A DNA stretch of 64,000 nt. Source: Cynocephalus volans. Its lineage: Eukaryota > Chordata > Mammalia > Dermoptera > Cynocephalidae. Shown in pieces: positions 47,246 through 58,622 of this stretch. Position 1 is the stretch's first letter, and every line of letters begins with the position of its first letter. The DNA lies in contig NC_084478.1 in assembly GCF_027409185.1 (NCBI RefSeq), positions 78,475,624 through 78,539,623 of the forward strand, written 5' to 3'. The notes under the pieces were generated by a model. That model saw only the letters and a list, made by a program, of their open reading frames with translations, did no database searches and was not told where the DNA came from. Made by a program: the position numbers and the translations under genes.

Positions 47246-49839
47246 ATCTCTAAATCAGAAATCTAAGGTTTAATTCCAAGCGATCAATGCATTTCTTTGG
47301 TGTGACCTGCAGGTGGTGCTGCTGTAGTGTTCCAATATAACTCAGAACAAGAACTAAAGAGAAGCCAGGTTTAGGGAGGAACTGAATATAAATTCAGGGC
47401 CCTAGATCCATCTTGAATAAAAGATTTCATTCTTTAGGTGGCAGAAAAATAAAGGTTAATTCATACCTAAAAAGAATCATTTTACCCTTATATTACTGCT
47501 GAGTAGATCTGAAATGACATTTTTCACCCTTTTAACTTGAATGAGGCTGTATGTAGACATCCAAGTGTGTCCAAGTTCAAAATACCTGGTATCCTTTCAA
47601 AACACCGTTGTCTTTACCACTAGAGATGTGCCATCACCTGAAATATCTCCTTCCTTTTATAAAGAGAACCAGTGCCCACGTGGAGGACTTGATGAACTCC
47701 AGCCGTAGATTTTATATGTGGAGTCCTGGAGCCTGGGCTCCTGAATCAGAGAGTGAGTACATTTCCTTTTCAAGGATAGGCATCCTAACTATAAGACCCA
47801 ATAATCTGCTGAAGTTCTGATGCAGGATTAGAATTTCCACCTCCTTTGCTGAGATCAGCTCTTAAGTAGATAGCAATTTACCTGGCAAAGTCGATAATTT
47901 GGACACAAGGCTGGCCTAGAGAAAATGTTGGCTGTACTTATCACAGGTGAAGTTCAGGGTTTCAGTTGCTCCAGGAGATGATGTTTCTAGATTTCAAGAT
48001 AGATACATCTAAGGTCAAGCAGGCACATGACCAGGGAGTGGCGGTTTGAATCTCACTAGCTGTGAGCTCTGAGGTGCCATCAGAAGCAAATGCCCTTCAA
48101 TAAAGCAGGGCTTCACAACCTGTGTGCTGTGACACAGATATTAATCCCTTCAGCCTTAGGTGCCTGGGCAGAACCTGAGGTTTCTGACCATGAGTGGTTT
48201 CTTCCATTTATTCTACTGTGCTATAGAAATATTATCATTTTTTATGTGTGCTATGACATGAGAAAAATTAGGAAGCTTTGCAATAAATTCTGCCAGAACT
48301 GGGGCAGGCCTGATCCAGGTAATAGCTGGGCCCACTACACATGATTCCCTAATACCCCCAAAGACCACAAATAAATTTGTTTTTAGCTACCACCACCCTT
48401 GCTCCTGTTTCTCTTACAATCAAGACAGGTACTCAGGACTCAGTGTGAGACTCAGATAAAATGAGGGTATGGCTGAGCCTGCCCCATTTACCTGTTGCTA
48501 GCAGCCACAATGTTATCCAGTTATGGATTCAGGTCACACAGCACTGTCCCTTCTTTGGCCTGATCACTAAGCTATTATCAACTAGGAATATCTCTCTCTT
48601 CAACCCATATCTTCGCACAATGGCTCCTCCTCATCTGCCTCAAGTGGTCCCCACATCAGTATGGCCAGGAGATAAAGTGAAGTGACCAGTCAGTTCTTGA
48701 GTCCAGGATGTCTAGGACTTTGGCTGGTTCAATGGTTTAGGCTAGTTTGTCTCAGATAAAACTTCCTCTTGGAAGCATAGCCTCAGGGTAAGATTGTTCT
48801 TCTATGGGGAATGGTCAGTAGAATGTGATGGAACAATGGCTTACTGACCTTTGCCCATAATAGAAGCAGAAAACGGTGGTGTTGTCCTTTCTATCAGGAC
48901 ATGGATATAATGTAGCTAGAAATTTTATGGAATCTTTCTTGAGGGAGCTACTAGACTATATGTAAGGAACAAACTATCTTTCTACTACCTGTCTGCCTCC
49001 CAATCCTACCCCCACCCAGGTTGGGAGATACATGAGAAATGTCACTAACCCAGAATTTCTGTGAAAGTCCACAGCAACACAAACAAAATTTGGTGTCAGA
49101 AGTCCAAGGACAGCAGGCCGAGCCTACGCATATATGTATAGTTCACAGAGGTCACCGGGCCTGCGAACACAGAGTGAGAAGCTCTGCCCTGGCCTCTGTC
49201 AGGTGACTCTTGGAGCAAATGTAACTTCCCTCCATCACTTCAAATCTTCAGGAAAGTCTGACATGCCCATTCAGCCTTTTGTGGCAAACTGTGTTGAGTA
49301 AAGGGACAAGACTTCAAAGGGAATGTGTGTTATCCCCCTTGCTCCTACTCACTGAGGCCTGTGCAGAAGTCACAGCAGCAAATCTGGGGGAACTATAGTT
49401 CAGAACTGTAGTTCAGGACTGATAGCTGGTCACAGGGTGAAGCCAAGGGAGACAGTAGCAGGGACAAGCATGTGAACAGAAGAGCAGTGCTCAGTGCACA
49501 ACTTAGTGATGGACATGAGACAAACCTCCTTTCCTTTTCCTGGAATAACCAGAGGGTATGACTTTTAAGGAAAGAACTTTGATACTTGAGAAACAAGCAA
49601 CCATTATAATCATATTTTGGGGGGAAAATATTCAATGGTGTGTACATTGCTCACAATGTAATAAATATAAAAGGAGATAAAAGTGTATATACAGTATATT
49701 TACCATTTTGAAATTATATATCTATACATCTATTTACCAATAGATAGATAAGAAGATACAATCTACACCATAATGTAAAGAGAGCTTACCTTGATGCAAT
49801 GAGATATTGAGTGATTTCTATTTAAACCTTTATACATTT
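47246..49839. other. No recognised gene; mostly unassigned sequence
   Basis: About 2.6 kb without a supported exon or clear repeat. Frames are short and lack homology. AT-rich simple sequence occurs near 49720-49760. Confidence 0.45.
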
Positions 49840-50450
49840 CTTATTTTTGAATAACAGCTTTATTGATATATAACTCATATACCATAAAACCCACCCCTTT
49901 AAAGTATACAATTCAGTGGTGGTTTTTAGTATATTCACAAGGTTGTGCAACCATCACCACAGTCAATTTTAGAACATTTTCATCACCTCCAAAAGAGATA
50001 GCAGTCACTCCCCATTCCTCCTTCACCTGGCTACCACTAATCAACTTTCTGTCTTGTCTCTGCAGATTTGCTCATTCTGGACACTTCATATAAATGGAAT
50101 CAGAGTATGTGGCTTTTTGTGACCAGCTTCTTTCGCTTAATATAATGTTTTCAGGGTTCATCCATGTTGTAGCATGTATCAGTACTTCATTTCTTTTTAT
50201 GGCTGAATAATATTCCATTGTATGGATAAACCACATTTTGTTTATCCATTCATCTGTTGATGAAAATTTGGGTTGTTTCCACTTTTAGCTATTATGAATA
50301 ATGCTATTATAAATATTAGTGTATGAGTCTTGTCTTTGTGTGGATAAGATTTTGTCTCTCTTGGGTAGTTAACCAGGAGTGGAATAATTGGGTTATATGG
50401 TAACTTCGTGTTTAACTTTTTAAGGAACTGCCAGATTGTTACATTTGTTA
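49840..50450 (-). mobile_element. L1M 3' end, antisense
   Basis: ATAACAGCTTTATTGATATA, ACAATTCAGTGGTGGTTTTT, GGTTGTGCAACCATCACCAC and ATATTCCATTGTATGGATAA are the reverse of a mammalian L1M 3' end. Confidence 0.88.
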
Positions 50451-50639
50451 TTTTCCAAACTTTCTATTATGAATGTCTACTGCTTTTATGATCACGAAAA
50501 ACAAACAATTCACGACAGACCAAAAAAGCCACAAAAGTTTCTGTAGCCCCCCATATACTAGCTGACTCAGAAAATCACTCCAGGCTCAGCCTGCCACCTT
50601 CCTCTTCCTCTTGTACGATCCCCTAGTTTCTGTCTAACT
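50451..50639. other. Short unassigned stretch
   Basis: Nothing recognisable. Confidence 0.4.
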
Positions 50640-51180
50640 GAAATTGTATCTAAATGAAGGCCATTATGCCTGGAGCAAGGGAGGTGGAGACAAAGGCCTT
50701 CAGGTGGGAGTATGCTTGCTGAGCTTAAGGAACAGCAAGTAGGCCAATGTGGCAAGGGTAGAATGAGCAAAAAAACAAGAGAGTGGGAGACAAAGTCAGA
50801 GAAGAAATGGCATCAGTCACGAAGGCTCTAACAATACAGCATTGGACTAGATATCTGGATCAAAGCACTCCAGACAAAAGGAACAGCAAGTATAAAGGCC
50901 TTGTGGTGAGAGCATGCTTGGCACGTTTGAGGAATAGCCAAGGAAGCTGGTACAGCTGGAAGAGAGTAAGCAAGGGCGAGAGTGATAGCAAGGAGGACAG
51001 AGAGTCAGGGGGAGGGGCAGGTATTGTAGTGGCCTGAAGACCATCAAGAGGGTATTTACTGTTAGAGAAATAGGGAGACATAGAAAGAATCTGAGGAGAG
51101 GAGGGACATGATTTCACTTATGTTTTAGAAGAATCCCTCTGGCTGCTGTGTGAGGTGAGGCTGCAAAGGTAAATAGAGGC
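50640..51180 (+). mobile_element. Ancient interspersed repeat (L2-like), second copy
   Basis: AAGCACTCCAGACAAAAGGA, ACAGCAAGTATAAAGGCC, GTGGTGAGAGCATGCTTGGC, ACATGATTTCACTTATGTTT and CTCTGGCTGCTGTGTGAGG match the repeat also seen at 16400 and 53490. The part 50650-50760 seems to duplicate the same segment, so two partial copies may lie in tandem. Confidence 0.6.
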
Positions 51181-51299
51181 CCTCTAACCACCCAGACTTT
51201 CTGGACCAACTCCGAGCAGCCCTGGACTTCACAAAGCCTGATGTCCAGAATATATATAGATACATCAGTCAGAGGGTTTTTGTTTTTACTAAATTAAAT

Positions 51300-51870
51300 T
51301 AGATAACAGCATCCCCTGTTTAACACCCTCCAGTGCTGTCCCATCATATTCAGTAAACTCCAACATCCTTGCCTGCAAAATCAGTGCCTGGCATTGTCCT
51401 CATAACTTCCTACTCTCTGCCTTCTTCCCTCTGTTCCAGACACATTGGGCTGCCTTCTCACCTGCCCTTCCCTGCCTACTCACCAGGCTCATTCTTGCCT
51501 CAAGTCCTTTGCACTTTTTCTGTCTGCTGGAACACTCTTCTCCAAGCTCATCTGATGGCTTGCTCCTTTTTATCAGTCAACTCTCAGCCAAAATGTCACT
51601 TCCACAGAGAGGCCTTCCCTTATCACTCACTATTAAGTAGCCTCTGGAGCCCTTTCTCTCACCACACCCAGGTTTCCTACTTCTCAGCACTTACTTCTCT
51701 TTGTAATTATCTTGACTATTTACTTATTGACCAAGTCCATCACAAGAATGTGAGCTCAGGGGACTTTATTTCATCCAATGTTGTATCCCCAAGAACCTAG
51801 GACAGTGTTGGCACATAGCAGGCATTTAATAAATGCTTGCTGAGTAGATGAATGAAAGAAAATCAAGCCT
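51300..51870 (+). mobile_element. LINE L2 3' end
   Basis: CACATTGGGCTGCCTTCTC, GGCCTTCCCTTATCACTCAC, AATGTGAGCTCAGGGGACTT, TTGTATCCCCAAGAACCTAG, TTGGCACATAGCAGGCATTT and AATAAATGCTTGCTGAGTAG follow the L2 3' end in order. The frame running through it is the decayed L2 ORF/3' region, not a gene. Confidence 0.9.
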
Positions 51871-52039
51871 TACCCCTTGATTTCTCTAGTGCTGTAGAAA
51901 CAGGCTAGACTTTTTGAAATAAAATGTACAAAAAGTAAAAGAGGCTAAAAGTAAAACAAAGAAAGAAAACGCAAAAAGTATAGCAGAGCTTCACAATAAA
52001 GCATGGGTCACTGAAAGAGTTAGTGACACTTCATCTACA

Positions 52040-52322
52040 TGAAACCCACAGCTAACATCATATTTAATGGTGGAAGATTGAAAGCTTCCCACCAAGACCA
52101 AGAATGACATATGGATGTCCACTCTTGCCATTCTATTCAACATTGTACTGGAAGTTCTAGCCAGGACAATGAGGCAAGAAAACAGAATAAAAGAAATCTA
52201 GATTGGAAAGAAAGCCATAAAACTACCTCTATTTGCAGGTAACATGATCTTGTATACAGAAAATCTTAAAGAATCCACTAAAAAACTATCACAACCAATA
52301 AACGAGTTCAGCAAGGTTGCAA
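52040..52322 (+). mobile_element. L1 ORF2 RT fragment, sense
   Basis: AGCTAACATCATATTTAATG, TGTCCACTCTTGCCATTCTA, TTGTACTGGAAGTTCTAGCC and CTATTTGCAGGTAACATGAT form the L1 RT core, with the FADD equivalent mutated (GGT for GAT). It is truncated at both ends. Confidence 0.9.
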
Positions 52323-53489
52323 GAAGCTTCCAGGGCAACAAGGGCTTGTAGATAGGGTTTCCTGCCTCTCCTAGAGTTGCTGGAGTAGCTCTTAAACTTC
52401 CTCTGGTACCATTTCCATAGAATGAAACAGTCTAGACACACAAAAACTCTTTCTGCCTTTCTGCAAGCCCTTCCCCCACCCCATCACTATTACCCTTTTG
52501 TGAAAAGTTTGAAGGATTATATTCTCATATCCTGTGTGCCCCATGAGCTGTGCCAGCCAATCCAATCTGTAGCTAGAGTGTAGTTATCTCAGGATAAGGA
52601 ACTGGGACTCTGTAATGCATCCTTTCCTAAGCTTTTGCATTCTCTCTCCCTTTCTCTGTCCCTCTCTCTGGTTTTGTTTTTCACTTGGTTTCCCAGCAAG
52701 CTTCCTTTTGAGAAATTGCAATATTGTCTCATCTGAACAAAGAGGAATAGGATTTGTCTACATCTTGGTCACTGCAGGGCTAGCTTACAGGTCAGAGGTC
52801 TCTTGAGGCTAGGTGTGGGGCTGGCTGCAACCAGCACAGGTGGAGATTCAAGGAAGGGTTGGAGCTGTGCAGATTTGTTTTTTGGATGATGGCTTACGAT
52901 GCCGGAATGATAGGCTTTTGGCTGAGGACCAAGTGCATCTCACTAGGGAGGAATGTGGTTGCCTGGAGACTTGCCGATCTGATCAAGATGACTTTAACTA
53001 GGAAAGGGAGAGCGGAGCAAAACATGCCCATGTCAGACTGTAAGGCCAGATTCCATAGACAGCAGCAGACATGTCAGCAACAGAAGAATAATAGTGAGAG
53101 AGACATCCAGTGATTTGCAAGAGAAAATGACTGAGAAGGAGATTGGGTATGGTGCTTTCAGTCTTGACTGTCAATATGACAGTGTGAAGAGTAAAAGCAG
53201 AAAACAAAGCAAATTGAGGTGTTTTTTTTTTTTAACAAAAATAAGTAAAAAAGAAAATCAAAGATATCACTAAGACTTAGAGGAGAGGAATTCACAACTG
53301 ACATACACTCATGGGCATTTCTAAAGACACGAATCTGATAGAAGGATTTGGGTTACCCACCAGTAGGAAGGTGTATTTTTGCCCACCTGTACCAACTTTG
53401 TGACATCCTGAGTCAGGTTAAGAAGAGAGAATCAGGGGAGAGAGTACTAGCGGAAATAAACATGAACTCCAAGAATTGTGGAAAATCAT
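52323..53489. other. No recognised gene
   Basis: Short frames only and no repeat family that I can support. A T run lies at 53222-53233. Confidence 0.45.
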
Positions 53490-53850
53490 CATTTGCTCAT
53501 TCATTTAGTGCCCTGCACTGCTGGTAGAGCTGTGAACAAGTCAGATAAGTTTCCTGCTCTCATGGAGCTGATACCAAGGGTAGATAGACAATAAACATAT
53601 GAACAAGTAAACTAAGATAACTTCAGATAGTGAAAAGGGTCACAGAGTAAATAAATCTGATAGACAGTTAAAGGGAGGGAAGTATTATAGTTTGATTGGT
53701 CTTGGACAGCCTATCTGCAGAGGTGACTTTTGAACTAAGTAAGAACAAAGTGAGGGGATGAGCCATGTGAACACCTGAGGGAAGAGCATGCAAGCATAGG
53801 AAACAGCAGAGGCAAAGAACTTGACATATTGGAGAAAATGTGAGAAGGCC
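53490..53850 (+). mobile_element. Ancient interspersed repeat (L2-like), third copy
   Basis: TTGCTCATTCATTTAGTGCC, TCCTGCTCTCATGGAGCTGA, TAGACAATAAACATATGAAC, GAGCCATGTGAACACCTGAG and GAGGCAAAGAACTTGACATA follow the same order as the copy at 16400. Confidence 0.6.
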
Positions 53851-54519
53851 ATGACCTCAGTTTGGTTCTCCCAGATGCAGACCATGAGACAAAGATTTGA
53901 ATGCAGGTGGTTTATTGGGAAGTGTGAGGAATACCAGTAGGGCAGTGGGAAAGTCACAAAGGGAAGGAAAGGCAGCCAGTAAGGAGTATGTTAATAAGAT
54001 AGCTACACAATGGGTGACAGTCTTAACCCCTCAGGGAACCTCCAGGAAATGGAGCAAAGCACATGTCTCAGAATTGCCCCATCTTCTGTATCATTGGCTG
54101 ATGGCTTTTCTCCATGAGCAAAGTGACATTCCAAGCTTCCAGAAAAAGCAGCCAGGTACAAAGACGCAGTGAGAGTGCACTGAAATGATAAATCTAAGGG
54201 ATCTGGGAAGTAGATGACAGTGTCTGCGATAGCTAGTAAGCCTGTAGCAGAGTTAGAAAAAAGGTGAGCTGGAGGCTTAAGCAGGGCCAGATCACCTAGA
54301 ACCAAGATCAGTTGCAAACTAGTGGACGCAGAGGCATTTGATATAGCCTGCACTGTGTTTGCTCTTGTTTTTGTTCATTTGTGTTTTTAAAATAATTTTT
54401 ATAATTTATTTTATAATAATTTTATAATTTAAAAAGCTTTAATATCTTTAAAAAAAGAAAATTGCAAAATAATCCAAATTTGAGCATAGATAATTAGATA
54501 CTACACAAATTTATACTAA
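53851..54519. other. Unassigned; possible old repeat
   Basis: GCAGGTGGTTTATTGGGAAG followed by CCAGTAGGGCAGTGGGAAAG looks like an old interspersed repeat that I cannot name. The last 150 bp are AT-rich. Confidence 0.4.
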
Positions 54520-57500
54520 TCCTGAAGCGGCTGGCAGCAGCACCAGAAAGCAGAACCACACAGCTCCACACAGCCCACTGACCCCACCACCTCAGACTCA
54601 GGCAGCGGGGAGCTCCGGGCCCCACCCCTGCACCCTGAACCGGCATCATGCAGTGAGCCCATTGGTACCAGCCAGCAGAGCCACATGGCTCCACGCAGCC
54701 CCCTCACCTGCCACCACAGACCCAGGCAGGTGGGGAGGCCCAGGCCCCACCTCTGTGCCCTGAACCAGCACCATGCAGGTGAGCCCACCAATGGTGGCCA
54801 GCAGCAACACCACTGAGCAGAACTGTGTGGCTAAATGTGGCCCCTCATCCCACCTCAGACCCAAGGGGATCCATACCAGCCTATGGATCCAACCCACTAA
54901 GTTTGGCCCAGCAGAACTCCACGGCACTAGGGGCTCATTCTACAACCACATAGTCTTGAATGAGAACCAAGGTGGTTTAACATAACCACCACCACACCTA
55001 CTGTCAAGCAAAGACAATTCACCCCCCACATTAGGAACCAGGGCCACTCCATAGCCAACCTCAGTGTAACAGAAGAAGCAAACCCCCCACCAAATGACCA
55101 AGTGTCAGCAAAAAAATATAAGAAGTATAAACAATCAAGAAGAAATGACACCACTGAAAGGATACAGTAATGCCCCAAAGTCAGACTCCATGGAACAGGG
55201 AATTCTTGAAATATCTGAAAAAGAATTTTGAGCAACAATCTTAAGAAAACTTGAAGAAATAAAGGAACACTCAATTACAGAACACAATGAAACAAGAAAA
55301 AACATCCAGAATATAAAGGAGGAAATCTACAAAGAGATTAATACCTTTAAAAAGATTGTAGCAGAACTTCTAGAAGTGAAAGACTTACTCAATGAAATCA
55401 AAACCACAACTGAGAGCTTGAGCAGCAGGGCAGAGCAAGCAGAAGAAAGAATTTCAGAGCTTGAAGATGGTCTTTTTGAAATAACTCAGGCAGACAAAAA
55501 AAGGAAAAAAGGAATTAAAACTAATGAGGAAAACTTGAGAGATAGCAGACAACCTCAAGTGCTCTAACATCTGAATTATGGGTATTCCTGAAGGGCAGGA
55601 GAAAGGAAAAGGCATCAAAAAACTACTCAAGGAAATAGTAACAGAAAACTTCCCAGGTGTAGGGTGAGATACAGACCTTTAGATCCAGGAAGTTCAAAGG
55701 TCCCCAAACAGATTCAACCCAAAAATATCCTCCCCAAGACATATTATAGTTAAATTCATGAAGCTCAGAGACAAAGAGAGAATTCTACAAGCAGCAAGAG
55801 AAAAGTGTCAGGTCACTTATAGCTGAACCCCCATCAAATTAACAGCAGACTTCTCAACCAAAACCCTACAGGCCAGAAGAAACTGTAATGATATATTCAA
55901 AATACTAAAAAGAAAAAAACTGCCAGCCAATAATTCTTTACCCAGCAAGGCTCTCCTTCAGAAATAAGGGAGGAATAGTTTTTCCCAGAAAAACAAAAGT
56001 TGTGGGAGTTCACCACCACATGACCAGCCCTGCGAGAAATTCTCAAGGGAGTCCTTCATCTGGAATCTGAATAATGGTGACCACTATCATAAATACACAA
56101 GAAAGAGCAAAACCCACAGTTAAAACAAAAATGCAAACAAGAAAGAGAAAGAAGCTAAATCATTCTTCCTTAAATTCCCAACTCACATTGAAGAAGAGAA
56201 ATAAAAGGGGAAATAATGATCAAAAGATATTTAAACCATCTAAACAAGTAGCGATTAAATGACAGGAATTAAGCAACACTTGTCAATAACTACTCTAAAT
56301 GTGAATGGACTAAACTCCCCATTCAAAAGACACAGACTGACTGACTGGATTAAATAGCTAGACTCAAGTACATGCTGTCTTCAAGAGACCCACCTCACCT
56401 GTAGAGACACTCATACACTAAAAGTGAAGGGATGGAAAAAGATATACCATGCAAATGGAAACCAAAAAGGAGGAGGAATAGCTATTCTTATACCATACAA
56501 AATGGACTTTAAACCAAAAAACATTTAAAAAGACAAAGAAGGCCATTATATAATGAGGGAACTATCCAGCTAGAAGACATAGTGATCGTAAACATGTATG
56601 CACCCAATACCAGAGCACCCAGATAGATCAAGCAAACACTCTTAGACGTAAAGAAGGAGATAGGACCTAATACATTAATAGTGGATGATCTGAACACCCC
56701 TCTATCAGTATGGGACATGACTTCCAGGCAACAAGTCAACAAAGAGACACAGGATTTAATCTACACCCTAGACCAACTGGCCTTGGCATATATATACAGA
56801 ACATTTCACCCAACAGCTAAAGAATACACTTTCTTCTCATCAGCTCACGGTACATTCTCCGGAATGCACCACATATTAGGTCACAAATCTAGCCTCAGCA
56901 AATTTTTAAAAATTGAAATCATTCCAACAATCTTTTTAGGCCACAATGGAATAAAACTGGAGATAAACAATAAGCAAAACACTGGAAGCTATACAAATAC
57001 ATGGAAAATAAATAATAGGCTCCTGAATGACCTATGGGTCCAAGAAGAAATTAAGCAGGAAATCAAAAAATTTCTGGAAACTAATGAAAATAAAGATACA
57101 TTGTACCAAAACTTGTGGGATACTGCAAAAGCAGTACTAAGAGGCAAATTTATTGCAGCAATTGCTTATATCAAAAAAATGGAAAGACTTCAAACAAATG
57201 ACCTAATGCTACACCTCAAAGAACTTGAAAAACAACAATCCAAACCTAAAGGCAGTAGATGGAAAGAAATAATTAAGATCAGAGCAGAACTAAATGAAAT
57301 AGAGACCCCCCCAAAATAGAAAAGATCAACAAAACCAAAAGTTGTTTTTTTGAGAAGATCAACAAAATAGACACACCATTAGCTAGATTAACAACAAAAA
57401 AAAAAGGAGAGAGAAGACCCAAATAACTAAAATCAGAAATCAAAACGGAGACATTACAACTGACACCACAGAAATACGAAGAATAATTAGAGACTATTAT

Positions 57501-58622
57501 AAACAACTGTATGACAACAAATTTGAAAATCTGGAAGATATGGGTAAGTTTGTAGACACATATAAATTACCAAGACTGAACCAAGAAGAGATAGAAAATC
57601 TGAACAGACCAATAACAAGTAAGGAGATTGAAGTGGTAATTAGCAATCTTCCAACAGAAAAAAGTCCAGGTCTGGATGGCTTTACGGCTGAATTCTATCA
57701 AACTTTTAAAGAGGAGTTAATACCAATTCTCATGAAACTGTCCCAAACAATTGAAAAAGCTGCTACTCTCTCAAACTCATTCTATGAAACCAACATAACT
57801 CTGACACCAAAACCAGATAAAGACACAACAGAAAAAGAAAATTATAGGCCAATATCCTTGATGAACCTAGATGCTAAAATTCTGAACAAAATATTAGCAA
57901 TTAGAATACATCAACATATTAAAAAATTATACACTATGTTCAAGTGGGATTCATCCCAGGGATGCAAAGATGGTTCAACATACAAAAGTCAATAAATGTG
58001 ATACATCACATCAACAAGCTCAATGACAAAGACCATATGATTATCTCAATAGATGCTGAAAAAGCATTTGACAAAATTCAACATCCCTTCATGATAAAGA
58101 CTCTCAACAAATTAGGTATAGAAGAAAAATATCTTAACATAAAAAAAGCCATTTATGACAAGCCCACCACTAGTATTATTCTGGATGGCGAAAAATTGAA
58201 GGCCTTCCCCTTAAGGACAAGAACAAGACGATGATGTCCACTCTCACCACTTCTATTCAACATAGTACTGGCGGTACCACCTACAGCAATCAGGCAAGAG
58301 AAAGAAATAAAGGGAATCCCGATTAGAAAAGATGAAGTCAAACTTTCCCTATTTGCAGATGACATGATACTATATATAGACAAACCTAAAGACTCTATCA
58401 GAAAACTCCTAGAGCTGGTTAATAACTTCAGTAACACTGCACAATACGAAATTAATGCCCCCAAATCAGGAGTATTTATATACTCAAATAATGAATTAAC
58501 AGAAAGAGAAATAAAGAAAGTAAGCCCATTTACAATTGTCACCAAAAAAATATGATACCTAGGGATCAATTTAACCAAGGAAGTAAAAGATCTCTACAAT
58601 GAGAAGTACAAACCACTTCTGA
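54520..58622 (+). mobile_element. L1 with monomeric 5' UTR, ORF1 and ORF2; 3' end missing
   Basis: A GC-rich 5' UTR with tandem units (54526-54850) leads to ORF1. Its coiled coil lies at 55376-55567 (RAEQAEERISELEDGL), followed by the RNA-binding part to about 56040. ORF2 endonuclease starts near 56290 (TTLNVNGLNSP) and its C-terminal part is at 56681-57319. RT follows at 57540-58560, with catalytic FADD intact (58352-58363). In-frame stops and frameshifts occur throughout. At about 58622 the sequence jumps back to the endonuclease-RT linker of another L1. Confidence 0.92.
54526..54850 (+). repeat. About 126-bp tandem monomers in L1 5' UTR
   Basis: Units end in GTGAGCCCA (54660 and 54787) and share CACATGGCTCCACGCAGCCC-type and GGCCCCACC blocks. 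There are two full units and a partial third. Such monomers act as promoters in some L1 families (known from mouse); their role here is inferred. Confidence 0.85.

Noticed and set aside
51369-51800. A 143-codon frame considered as an exon
   Set aside because: The sequence follows the LINE L2 3' end, whose decayed sequence is often open.
54003-54353. A 116-codon minus-strand frame
   Set aside because: No homology, no splice-site support, and it overlaps a probable old repeat.
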